From JAOPZW01 sp963835295 (lineage in GTDB: Bacteria; Actinomycetota; Thermoleophilia; Solirubrobacterales; Solirubrobacteraceae): a DNA stretch of 64,000 bases. Positions 1 through 7,265 of this stretch are shown in pieces (within the stretch, counting starts at the first letter, position 1; each line of letters starts with the position of its first letter). The notes beneath the pieces were generated by a model. The model saw nothing but the letters and a program-made list of their open reading frames with translations. It was not told where the DNA came from and searched no databases. A program made the translations under genes and the position numbers. The stretch spans positions 605,890-669,889 of the forward strand of contig CAWIEX010000015.1 of NCBI GenBank assembly GCA_963835295.1, read 5' to 3'.

Positions 1-605
1 AGGTTCTGCGCGCGCCGCGCCCCGGCCTGCGCGTTGACGTACTCATAGGCGATCGAGCGGTTCATGTAGTTGGCCGGCCGGCTGCCCTCCTTGATGTAGG
101 CGGTGACCGCGCCCACGCGCGGATCGCCCAGGTGGCGCACCATGTGGCTCAGGGAGCGCGCGGTGAAGATCACGTCGGCATCGATGATGAGGACCGCCTC
201 GTACCAGCCCTCGGCGTGGACCGTCCGCAGCCCGTGGTTGAGCGTGTGGGCCTTGCCCTCGCCGCCACGCTCGCGGCGTAGGTGGAAGACCCGGCCGGGG
301 TACTCGCGCGCCTTGCCGAGGACGACGGCGGGGGTGTCGTCGGTACTGGCGTCGTCGACCACGTAGACGCGCAGCCGGTCCGCCGGGTACTCGAGCCCGA
401 CGAGAGTGTCGATCGTGCGCCCGACGACCGCCGCCTCGTTCCACGCCGGGACCAGGACCGCCACGCGCGGCTCGTCCATGAGCGCCCCGTCGACGCCGCT
501 GCGGAAGCGGTGCAGGCCGGCGAGCAGGGACTGGTAGCAGCCGGTGAGCAGCGGCAGGGTGCCGGCCAGCACCAGGGCCGCGAGGATCCACTCGACCGCG
601 CCCAC
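1..605 (-). CDS. Family 2 glycosyltransferase, N-terminal part (runs off the window)
   Basis: Reading on the minus strand from a GTG at 605, the protein starts with one hydrophobic helix and then a GT2 fold: VLVPAWNE near residue 50, VVDDAST (UDP-sugar binding) and the DXD-type IIDADVIF motif, followed by TAYIKEG. This arrangement resembles membrane polysaccharide synthases of the PgaC/IcaA/hyaluronan type that polymerise sugars while exporting them. The start lies 7 bp after the stop of the PHP gene, so it is the last visible gene of a four-gene operon that includes a PIG-L-type N-acetylglucosamine deacetylase. That supports an exopolysaccharide role. The C-terminal transmembrane half is outside the window, so the sugar specificity is unknown. 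Confidence 0.8.
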   Translation of the reverse strand, partial: MGAVEWILAALVLAGTLPLLTGCYQSLLAGLHRFRSGVDGALMDEPRVAVLVPAWNEAAVVGRTIDTLVGLEYPADRLRVYVVDDASTDDTPAVVLGKAREYPGRVFHLRRERGGEGKAHTLNHGLRTVHAEGWYEAVLIIDADVIFTARSLSHMVRHLGDPRVGAVTAYIKEGSRPANYMNRSIAYEYVNAQAGARRAQN

Positions 606-612
606 GGCGCTG

Positions 613-1329
613 TCACACGCCGGCGAGCGGCGCTTCGAGCTCGCCGAGCACGGCGAGGCAGTAGTCGTAGCGGCCGATCGTCTCGCGCCGATGGCTGTCG
701 GTGCTGAGCAGGATCGGCACGCCATGGCGCACGAAGGGCCGCAGCGTGGCCGCCGACGGGCAGCGCCAGCGCTCGGAGACCTCGATCCGCTGACCGGTGC
801 GCGCCGTCTCGGCCGCGAGCGCCTCCACCAGGTCGGCCGGCACGTCGGATTCGTCGAGGCCCAGCTTCGGCAGGATGCTCAGGAAGTGGGCGATGACGAC
901 CGCCTCGGCGCGATCGAGCGCCTTGGCCGTCGCGCCCACCAGCGCGCCGACCACCTCCTCGGTGGTGAGGTCGCCGTCTTCGAGACGCGCGCGCACGTCG
1001 CGGGGGTGGTTCGGGCCGTCGGCCAGCGGGACCTGGTGGTCGGCCACGTAGACGGCGTCGACGCCCGCGATGCCCTCGGGGAGGTCGAGCGCGCCCTCGG
1101 CGTTCAGGAGCTTGGCCTCGATTGCGCAGCTCAGCTCGACATCGGTCTGGGCGCCGATGCGACGCACGGCGGCCAGGTACTCCGGGACCCAGCCGGTGTC
1201 GACGCGGACGTGGTCGACGCAGGTCAGCTCGGTCAGGCCGAGCGCCTCCGCCTCGGCGACGTTGCCCTCGATCGGATCGCGGCCGTCGGAGAACGTCGAG
1301 TGGACGTGCATGTCCTGGCGGCGGTTCAC
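613..1329 (-). CDS. PHP-domain phosphoesterase
   Basis: The 238-residue protein has the PHP metal-binding signature near its N terminus (MHVHSTFSDGRDPI, with HxH at residues 8-10), CVDHVRVD around residue 40, AIEAKL around 70, and a late STDSH motif. These are the residues that bind the metals in histidinol-phosphatase and related PHP enzymes. It lacks polymerase or helix-hairpin-helix domains, so it is a stand-alone phosphoesterase. Its start overlaps the stop of the ATP-grasp gene by 4 bp, so the two are cotranscribed. In a polysaccharide-type operon the substrate could be a sugar or nucleotide phosphate, but this is inference. True histidinol phosphatase activity is possible but no his gene is nearby. 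Confidence 0.78.
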   Translation of the reverse strand: MNRRQDMHVHSTFSDGRDPIEGNVAEAEALGLTELTCVDHVRVDTGWVPEYLAAVRRIGAQTDVELSCAIEAKLLNAEGALDLPEGIAGVDAVYVADHQVPLADGPNHPRDVRARLEDGDLTTEEVVGALVGATAKALDRAEAVVIAHFLSILPKLGLDESDVPADLVEALAAETARTGQRIEVSERWRCPSAATLRPFVRHGVPILLSTDSHRRETIGRYDYCLAVLGELEAPLAGV

Positions 1330-2330
1330 GAGGCGATGAGCGCGGCGTCGCGCTGCAGGTCGACGATGTCGTCGAAGGCGAAGAAGCGCTCCTGGAGGAA
1401 GCGCACCATCGCGATGTCGTCGAACGGCAGGGGGCCGTCGGGGATCTCGGCGCCGAGCGCCTCGGCGATGGCCAGGCGCGGCATGTCGATCCCGCTGGCG
1501 ACGGTCAACGGCATGGTCCCCGGGAAGCGGGGGTTGACCTCGAGCAGGGCGGGCGCGCCGTCGGCGTCCTCCTTGACCTGGACGTTGGCCACCGTCGTCA
1601 GGCCGATCAGCGCGGCGACCTCGCGCGCGAAGGCGTCCAGGCGCTCGTCGTGCAGCGTGCGGCCGGTCACCGCGATCCCCGAGTCGACCTTCAGCCGCGC
1701 GCGCGGGACCACGCCGGCCACGTGCCCGTCGGCCCGGGCGAGGACGTCGAGCGAATACTCGATCCCGGGCAGGTGCTCCTGGACGAGCAGTGTCGCGTCA
1801 CGCGGGAGCGCGTCGAGCTCCTCGCGGCGCTCGAGCAGGTGTATGCCGCGCGATCCGCTGCCCGAGCGCGGCTTGACGATGGCGGGCAGGGCGCACGCGG
1901 CGGGCGAGAACCCATCATCGACCACCACGGTCACCGGCACGCGCACGTGCTTGCGGCAGCGCTCGGCGAGCAGCCACTTGTCGAGGCACACGGCCAGCGT
2001 CGCCTCGGAGGCGAGGACGAGCCGCACCCCTGCGTCCGCGTAGCGCGCTCGCGCCTGCGCCAGCGGGAGCAGCTCGGTGTCGACCGTGGGCACGACCACG
2101 TCGACACGCTCGCGCTCGCAGAGCTCGAGCAGCGCGTCGACGAAGCGAGGGTCCTCGCCGCGCGGCAGGATGGCGCGCTGGGGCGCGTCGACGAGATAGA
2201 GCCCGGCGCCGTAGGGGTCGATGTCGGCGGCCAGCATCGTCACTGGCGCCTGCGCCATGGCCTGCAGGATGGAGACGCCGGACGGCCCCCCGGCGCCGGT
2301 CACGAGGACGCGGGGGAGATCAGGCGACAT
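1326..2330 (-). CDS. ATP-grasp enzyme (carbamoyl-phosphate-synthase-large-subunit-like)
   Basis: About 334 residues. It begins with a dinucleotide-like VLVTGAGGPSG segment, followed by an ATP-grasp core: LPAIVKPRSGSGSRG (ATP-binding lysine and glycine loop), a PALLEVNPRFPG motif that carries the Mg-binding Glu and Asn, and a C-terminal tail. The ATG at 2330 is preferred over an upstream start because AAGGAG sits about 10 bp before it. ATP-grasp enzymes ligate a carboxylate to an amine or similar nucleophile. This subgroup often occurs in surface-polysaccharide clusters, where it may add an amino acid or other group to a sugar. It overlaps the deacetylase fusion gene by 11 bp and the PHP gene by 4 bp. 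Substrate unknown. Confidence 0.78.
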   Translation of the reverse strand: MSPDLPRVLVTGAGGPSGVSILQAMAQAPVTMLAADIDPYGAGLYLVDAPQRAILPRGEDPRFVDALLELCERERVDVVVPTVDTELLPLAQARARYADAGVRLVLASEATLAVCLDKWLLAERCRKHVRVPVTVVVDDGFSPAACALPAIVKPRSGSGSRGIHLLERREELDALPRDATLLVQEHLPGIEYSLDVLARADGHVAGVVPRARLKVDSGIAVTGRTLHDERLDAFAREVAALIGLTTVANVQVKEDADGAPALLEVNPRFPGTMPLTVASGIDMPRLAIAEALGAEIPDGPLPFDDIAMVRFLQERFFAFDDIVDLQRDAALIAS

Positions 2331-3450
2331 CAGCGGTTGCTCCTTGGGGTATCGAGACGGGGCCCTCGTGGCGCGCCGTGCCGGAGCGCGACGCATCGCT
2401 GTCGCGCACGACCTCGAGCGGCTCGACGTAGCGCGCCTGCGAGAAGCGTCCCCAGTAGCGCGACGTGGCCCGCAGCAGCTCCTCGTCGAGGTAGCTGCGC
2501 ACCTTGACCTGCGACGTGTAGGCCTGGATGACCTCGATCTTGCGCTCGAGGTACTCGTCGATGTTCACGAAGCGCGTGGGATGGAAGTCGACCGAGGTCG
2601 AGGGCGCCTCGTAGCAGAAGACCTTCGGCACGCCGCGGCCGGCGACCAGCGACGCTCGGTGCACGTTGCGGTGGTCCTGGTGCACGTCGTGGATCGTGTG
2701 CGTGTACATCGTCGTCGGGTGGATCTCGTCGACGACCGCCTTGATGGTCGCGATCGTCGCGGAGCCCTCGCTGACGCTCGCGTCCTGCAGATCGGCGTGC
2801 ACGAGCCGGGCCCCCAGCAGCTCAGCCGCCCGCTGGGACTCGGCCAGGCGCTCGGCGACGACGCCGCCGAACTCGCCACCGGTGAGGGTCAGGACCGTCA
2901 CCGCGTGGCCGTGCGCGGCGTGGCGCAGCAGCAGCCCGCCGATCCCGATCTCGACGTCGTCGGGATGGGCGCCGACGGCGAGGACGACATCGCTGCCCTG
3001 CGCGCGGCGCGTGCGCGTGAGGGCGACGAGCTCGTGCGCCTTCGCCATCAGCTCCGTGGGCTGCACGGGCTTGTGCATGTAGTCGTCGGCGCCGACGCGC
3101 ATCGCCTCGACGGCGTGCTCGAAGCTGGCGTGCCCGGAGAGCACGAGGCTGGCGACGGTCGTCTGCTTCGCCCTGACCTGGCGGATGAGCTCGAGCCCGT
3201 TCATGGCCGGCAGCTCGATGTCGGCGACGATGAGATCCCAGTCGCGCGTCGCCAACAGCGTGATGGCCTGCTCGGCGCTCGTCGCCCACGACACCTGACC
3301 CACCGAGCCCAGCACGGCGACCAGTGCGCTCGCGAGGACCTCGTCGTCCTCGACCAGCAGCACGTCGGCCTGCCGGCCCGCCGCGGACGCCGGGGTGAGA
3401 TGTCGAACGATAGTTGCAATTGTCGCAAATTTGGCGCGACGGTGCGCCAC
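2320..3450 (-). CDS. Response-regulator receiver fused to a PIG-L/LmbE deacetylase
   Basis: A receiver domain occupies roughly residues 28-145, with LLVEDDE, phospho-acceptor Asp77 in IVADIELP and Lys127 in HKPV. It is joined without a long linker to a PIG-L/LmbE domain starting near residue 154, with the zinc-binding AHPDD at 161-165 and a later HxDH-type motif (HDVHQDHRN). PIG-L enzymes remove acetyl groups from N-acetylglucosamine-containing substrates. The fusion implies phosphorylation-gated deacetylation, which is inference. It is the first gene of the exopolysaccharide-like operon and diverges from an OmpR-family regulator. The GTG at 3450 is the only plausible upstream start; a GTG at 3363 would start directly at the receiver. 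Confidence 0.78.
   Translation of the reverse strand: MAHRRAKFATIATIVRHLTPASAAGRQADVLLVEDDEVLASALVAVLGSVGQVSWATSAEQAITLLATRDWDLIVADIELPAMNGLELIRQVRAKQTTVASLVLSGHASFEHAVEAMRVGADDYMHKPVQPTELMAKAHELVALTRTRRAQGSDVVLAVGAHPDDVEIGIGGLLLRHAAHGHAVTVLTLTGGEFGGVVAERLAESQRAAELLGARLVHADLQDASVSEGSATIATIKAVVDEIHPTTMYTHTIHDVHQDHRNVHRASLVAGRGVPKVFCYEAPSTSVDFHPTRFVNIDEYLERKIEVIQAYTSQVKVRSYLDEELLRATSRYWGRFSQARYVEPLEVVRDSDASRSGTARHEGPVSIPQGATADVA
3414..3428. promoter_or_regulatory. AT-rich imperfect palindrome in a divergent promoter region
   Basis: TTGCAATTGTCGCAA forms TTGC/GCAA arms in an AT-rich island between the divergent receiver-deacetylase and OmpR-type regulator genes. Such islands are rare in this GC-rich segment, so it may be an operator or part of a promoter. 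It overlaps the first codons of the deacetylase fusion if the GTG at 3450 is the true start. Confidence 0.35.
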
Positions 3451-3470
3451 GCCTCCGCGGCACCCCGGGG

Positions 3471-3476
3471 TACAGT
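3471..3476 (+). promoter_or_regulatory. Candidate -10 element of a leaderless promoter
   Basis: TACAGT matches the actinobacterial -10 pattern (TAnnnT) and ends 7 bp before the GTG start of the OmpR-type regulator, which has no Shine-Dalgarno sequence. A transcript starting at or next to the GTG would be leaderless. No convincing -35 is visible. Confidence 0.4.
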
Positions 3477-3483
3477 GCTTGGG

Positions 3484-4182
3484 GTGACCGCAGACCGGCC
3501 CGTCCGCGTCCTGGTGGTCGAGGACTCGGCCGTCTTCCAAGCGATCATCCGTGAGGCGCTCGAGCGCGAGGGCTTCTCGGTCGCGCTGGCTCACGACGGG
3601 CACGAGGGCCTGCAGCTCGCCCGCGAGCTTGAGCCGCCGGTGGTCATCCTCGACCTCAACTTGCCCGGGCTCGACGGGCTCGAGGTGTGCCGGCAACTGC
3701 GGCAGTTCAGCGATGCGTACGTCGTCATGCTCACCGGTCGCGACGACGAGGTCGACAAGCTGGTGGGGCTCTCGGCCGGGGCCGACGACTACGTCGTCAA
3801 GCCGTTCTCCGGCCGCGAGCTGGTGGCGCGCGTGCGCGCCATGCTGCGCCGGCCGCGCAGCGGCGGGCCCAGCGATGCGCTGCGGCGGATCGGCGACCTC
3901 GAGATCGACACCCTCGCGCGCGATGTCCGCGCGGGAGGGCGAGCCGTCGACCTGACGCGGATCGAGTTCGACCTCCTCGACGCCCTCTCTGGCCAGCCGC
4001 GGGTCGTCTTCACCCGCGATCAGCTCCTCGAGCGCGTCTGGGGCCCGACGTGGTTCGGCGACGATCACGTCGTCGACGTGCACCTCTCGAAGCTCCGCCA
4101 GAAGCTCGGCGACGACGCCCAGAGCCCGCGCTACATCCGCACGGTGCGCGGGATCGGCTATCGCTTCGAGGCCCTCGACTGA
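3484..4182 (+). CDS. OmpR/PhoB-family response regulator
   Basis: The 232-residue protein has a receiver domain (VLVVEDS at the N terminus, acceptor Asp in VVILDLNLPG, Lys in YVVKPFSG) and a C-terminal winged helix of the OmpR/PhoB type ending in TVRGIGYRFE. It binds DNA as a transcription factor after phosphorylation by a histidine kinase, but no kinase gene is adjacent, so it is an orphan regulator here. It is transcribed divergently from the deacetylase-fusion operon, which it could control. The chosen GTG start has no ribosome-binding site and sits just downstream of a -10-like TACAGT, suggesting leaderless translation. Confidence 0.88.
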   Translation: MTADRPVRVLVVEDSAVFQAIIREALEREGFSVALAHDGHEGLQLARELEPPVVILDLNLPGLDGLEVCRQLRQFSDAYVVMLTGRDDEVDKLVGLSAGADDYVVKPFSGRELVARVRAMLRRPRSGGPSDALRRIGDLEIDTLARDVRAGGRAVDLTRIEFDLLDALSGQPRVVFTRDQLLERVWGPTWFGDDHVVDVHLSKLRQKLGDDAQSPRYIRTVRGIGYRFEALD

Positions 4183-4201
4183 CGCGCCACGGCAGGGTCG
4201 C

Positions 4202-4900
4202 TCAGGCTGCGAGAGGGCGCTCGTCCACCAGCCAGCGCAGGCGCTTGCCGCTCTCCACCGCCTCGGCTCGCGAGTGGGCGTCGAGCTTGCGCAGGACGTG
4301 CTTGACGTGGCTCTTGACCGTCTCGACGGTGAGATAGAGCTCGCTCGCGATGTCGGCCGTGGAGCGCCCGACGGTGAGCAGGTCGAGCACCTCCCATTCG
4401 CGGGAGCTGAGCGCGCTCTTGACCGGCCGCATCCCGATGCCGAACTCCGGGGTGGCGCGCAGGTGCTCGACCAGGCGCCGGGTCATGGCCGGCGAGGTGA
4501 CGATCTCGCCGCGCAGCACGGCGCGCAGGGCCTCGATCACGCCTTCGACGCCGACGTCCTTGCCCAGGAAGCCGCTGGCCCCTGCGCGCAGCGCCGCCAG
4601 CCCGATGTCGGCGCTGCGGGCCGCCGTGAGCATGACGACGTGCGTCTCGGGGACCTCGGCGAGGATGCGCTCCATCGCGGTGATGCCGTCGGCCCGTGGG
4701 AGCACGGTCTCGATGACGACGAGCTCGGGCCGGTAATGGGCCGCGAGCTCGGCGACCTCGACGCCGTCGCCCGCCTCGGCGATGACGACGAAGTCGTGAG
4801 GCTCGTCGAATCCGTCGCGGATCGCGCGCCGGGCGAGCGCGTCGGGATCCGCGAGGATGACGCGGGCGAGCGGGCGCTTGACGTCGAGCTTGGTGACCAT
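4202..4900 (-). CDS. NarL/LuxR-family response regulator with Glu in place of the phospho-acceptor Asp
   Basis: The 232-residue protein has a receiver domain (residues 12-125) and a LuxR-type helix-turn-helix (SSREWEVLDLLTVGRST through VETVKSHVKHVLRKL). In the receiver the conserved acceptor Asp is Glu64 (LVVIETVLPRADG), while Thr92 and Lys114 are kept and the acidic pocket reads ADPD rather than the usual ADDH. Glu can mimic phosphorylated Asp, so the protein may be constitutively active or regulated otherwise. It follows cheR by 57 bp on the same strand and could be cotranscribed with the chemosensory operon. It converges with the OmpR-type gene, leaving 19 bp between the stops. Confidence 0.87.
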   Translation of the reverse strand: MVTKLDVKRPLARVILADPDALARRAIRDGFDEPHDFVVIAEAGDGVEVAELAAHYRPELVVIETVLPRADGITAMERILAEVPETHVVMLTAARSADIGLAALRAGASGFLGKDVGVEGVIEALRAVLRGEIVTSPAMTRRLVEHLRATPEFGIGMRPVKSALSSREWEVLDLLTVGRSTADIASELYLTVETVKSHVKHVLRKLDAHSRAEAVESGKRLRWLVDERPLAA

Positions 4901-4957
4901 TGGGCCGAAGGTACGGGCCGGCGCTCAGCCTGCCGTTCCACAGGGGTCAAGGTTCGA

Positions 4958-6148
4958 TCAAGCGCGATCGCGGGCCGCGCCGGGCTCGGGCAGGACCGCG
5001 AGCCGCGCTCGACATGCGGCGGCGACGTCGTCGCCGCCGATGCGGTCGTAGAGGCGCCCGCCGGGGGCAGGCGCCTCGGCGACGAGACGCAGCGCGCGGC
5101 GGTACGCGCGGCGGGCGGCCTCGATGTCGTCCAGCGCCTCGTGCGCGCGCGCGAGCTGCAGGGCGACGACGGCACGCCGCGGGTCGAGGTACAGCGCGCG
5201 GCGCAGCGCGCGCACGGCGCTGGCCGGATCGCCGCCGCCGAGCGCCTGGGAGCCGGCCTCGAACGCCGCGTGCGCCGCCTCGACGGAGGATTCGCTGGCC
5301 TCGGCTTCGGGGTGCAGCCGGCGGGTATCGGCGACGGGCGCCGGGGCCGAGGCAGTGGGTGCGCCCCTCCCCAAAGGCGCGGACGGGCGCACGCGCGCGG
5401 TCGCGACGCTCGCGCGCGGGGCGCTGCCGAGCTGGTCGACCGTGCCGAGCACGAGCCGCCCGTCCGGCGCCAGCGCGTCGCGCAGGCAGGCGGTGACGCG
5501 CGCGGCGACGGGGGTGTCGAAGTAGATGAGGACGTTGCGGCACACGATGACGTCGAAGGGCGTCTCGCCCGCCGGCGGATAGGGGTCAGCGACCATGTTG
5601 TGGCGCGCGAAGCGCACGACGCCGCGCAGCTGCGCGCCCACGCGCAGCCGCTCGCCATCGGGGACGAGCCAACGATCGCGACGCGCCCGGTCGACGAGTC
5701 GCAGCGAGCGCGGCCCGTAGAGCCCGAGCTCGGCGCGCGCGAGCGCCGACGGCGACAGGTCGGTGCCGAGAACTTGCACCGCCGGGCGGGCGTCGCCGAA
5801 GGCCTCCGCGGCGAGGATGGCCAGCGTGTAGGGCTCCTCGCCCGTCGAGCAGCCGGCGCTCCAGATGCGCAGCGCCCGCCCGGCGGCCGTCGCGCGGGCG
5901 GCGTGCGCCCGCCAGTCGATGCCCTGCAGCTCCTCGACATGGCGCAGGAAGAAGGTCTCCTTGACGGCGACCTCGTCCACGAGGTGCTCGAGGAGCGCCG
6001 GGTCGGCGTCGCGCAGCAGGTCCGCCGGCTCCAGGCGCGGGTCGACGCGCGCGAGGGCCGCGTGCAGCGAGGCCAGCTGGCCGTCGCGCACGACGACGCC
6101 GCTCATGCGCTCGACGACCGCGGCCAGGGCGCGCAGGTCGCCGGTCAT
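4958..6148 (-). CDS. cheR: CheR chemoreceptor methyltransferase with C-terminal TPR-like extension
   Basis: About 396 residues. The N-terminal helical domain is followed by the SAM-binding core: ETFFLRH, IWSAGCSTGEEPYTLA (SAM loop), VLGTDLS and VICRNVLIYFD, all standard CheR motifs. After about residue 270 a low-complexity linker leads to a tetratricopeptide-like region (DPASAVRALRRALYLDPRRAVV), as in CheR proteins that bind other complex members. CheR transfers methyl groups from SAM to glutamates of chemoreceptors for adaptation. Its ATG overlaps the cheB stop by 4 bp and it ends the chemosensory operon. Confidence 0.9.
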   Translation of the reverse strand: MTGDLRALAAVVERMSGVVVRDGQLASLHAALARVDPRLEPADLLRDADPALLEHLVDEVAVKETFFLRHVEELQGIDWRAHAARATAAGRALRIWSAGCSTGEEPYTLAILAAEAFGDARPAVQVLGTDLSPSALARAELGLYGPRSLRLVDRARRDRWLVPDGERLRVGAQLRGVVRFARHNMVADPYPPAGETPFDVIVCRNVLIYFDTPVAARVTACLRDALAPDGRLVLGTVDQLGSAPRASVATARVRPSAPLGRGAPTASAPAPVADTRRLHPEAEASESSVEAAHAAFEAGSQALGGGDPASAVRALRRALYLDPRRAVVALQLARAHEALDDIEAARRAYRRALRLVAEAPAPGGRLYDRIGGDDVAAACRARLAVLPEPGAARDRA

Positions 6149-7265
6149 CGCCCGTTGCCGGGAGCGAGCGAGGCGAGCAGGCGGCCGATGTCGGCCCGCG
6201 CCAGCGGGGTGGCGCCCGCCTGCGCCGCCGCGGCGGGCATGCCCGGGAGGTGCGCCTGCTCGGAGCGCTCGGCGAGCGCCACGCCGCCCGCCTCGCGGAC
6301 CGCGGCGACGCCGTCGGCGCCGTCGCGACCCATCCCGCTCAGCACGACGGCGATGGCGCCCCGGCCGGCCACTGCGGCCAGCGACCCGAGCAGGACGTCG
6401 CCCGAGGGCCGGTGGGTGCCGCGGACCATGCGGCGATCGAGCTCGAGCCGGCCGTCGGGCGCCAGCAGCAGGTGCGCCCCGTCGGGAGCGATTGCCACGC
6501 CGGCGCCGGCGAGCTCGCCGTGGCGCGCGAGCCGGACGGGAACCGCGACGACTCCGTTCAGCCACTCGGCGAGCCCTGCGGCGAAGCCGTCGGTGATGTG
6601 CTGGACCACGAGGACCGGGAGCCCGAAGTTGGCGGGCAGCGCCCCGAGGACCTCGCCCAGCGCCGCCGGGCCCCGGCCGAGGCCGCGATGCCGACGACCG
6701 TCGCGAGGCCGTACCTCGGCAGCCGGCCCTCGGCGGCCTGCGCGCCATGCCCGGCCTGCGGGCGCGGCGCCGGCGAGCGGCCAATACCGCCCGCGGGTGC
6801 GGGTGCGGGCGCGGGCGCCGGCGGCCTGGGCGGGAGCGGGGCGCTGGGGGAGCCCTGCTGACGGGCCAGCCGCGCAAGGCGCCGGCGCAGGGCCACAGCG
6901 CGCGGGGTCAGGCGGCTGTCGAGGCTGAGGTCTGCCTTGGAGAGGGCCTCGATCGCCCCGGCCGCGAGGGCATCGTCGGCCACTTGGTCGCCGCCGTAGT
7001 TGCCATGAGTGCTGACCACGACGATCGGCATCGGCATGGTGGCCATGATCTGGCGGATCGCCTCGACGCCGTCGAGGCCCGGAAGCTCGAGATCCATCGT
7101 GATCAGCTCGGGCCGCACCAGCGGCAGCTCGCCGAGCAGGTCCTCGGCACAGGACACGACCATCACGACCTGCAGGCCGCGATCGGTCTCCAGGAAGCGC
7201 CGCAGGCCCTCGGCGTAGGCGGGCGAGTCGTCGCAGATGGCGACGCGCACGGGTGCGGCGGTCAT
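6145..7265 (-). pseudogene. cheB: CheB receptor methylesterase, interrupted by a one-base frameshift
   Basis: The N-terminal part reads as a CheB receiver (VAICDDSPAY, acceptor Asp in LITMDLELPG) with a proline-rich linker, then the catalytic domain begins with VVGIAASAG. At the CCCC run 6671-6674 the frame breaks. Adding one G/C pair restores the expected GGPAALGEVLGALPANFG and leads into VVQHITDGF, the catalytic His region and LSGMGRDGADG with the catalytic Asp. CheB deamidates and demethylates receptor glutamates. Both ends overlap neighbouring che genes by 4 bp, exactly as in an intact operon. A sequencing error in the homopolymer is the likeliest explanation, a real mutation the alternative. 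The restored protein would have about 373 residues. Confidence 0.85.

Noticed and set aside
544..2043. Long plus-strand reading frame of about 500 codons
   Set aside because: It is antisense to the PHP and ATP-grasp genes, which carry clear motifs; the translation is repetitive His/Arg/Asp/Gly-rich text typical of shadow frames in GC-rich DNA.
4274..6928. 884-codon plus-strand frame
   Set aside because: Antisense to cheR, cheB and a regulator; no domain motif; composition is a mirror of the real genes.
6145..7265. Programmed ribosomal frameshift in cheB
   Set aside because: There is no slippery heptamer with downstream structure I can support, CheB is not known to use frameshifting, and a similar single-base loss in the kinase argues for sequence error.
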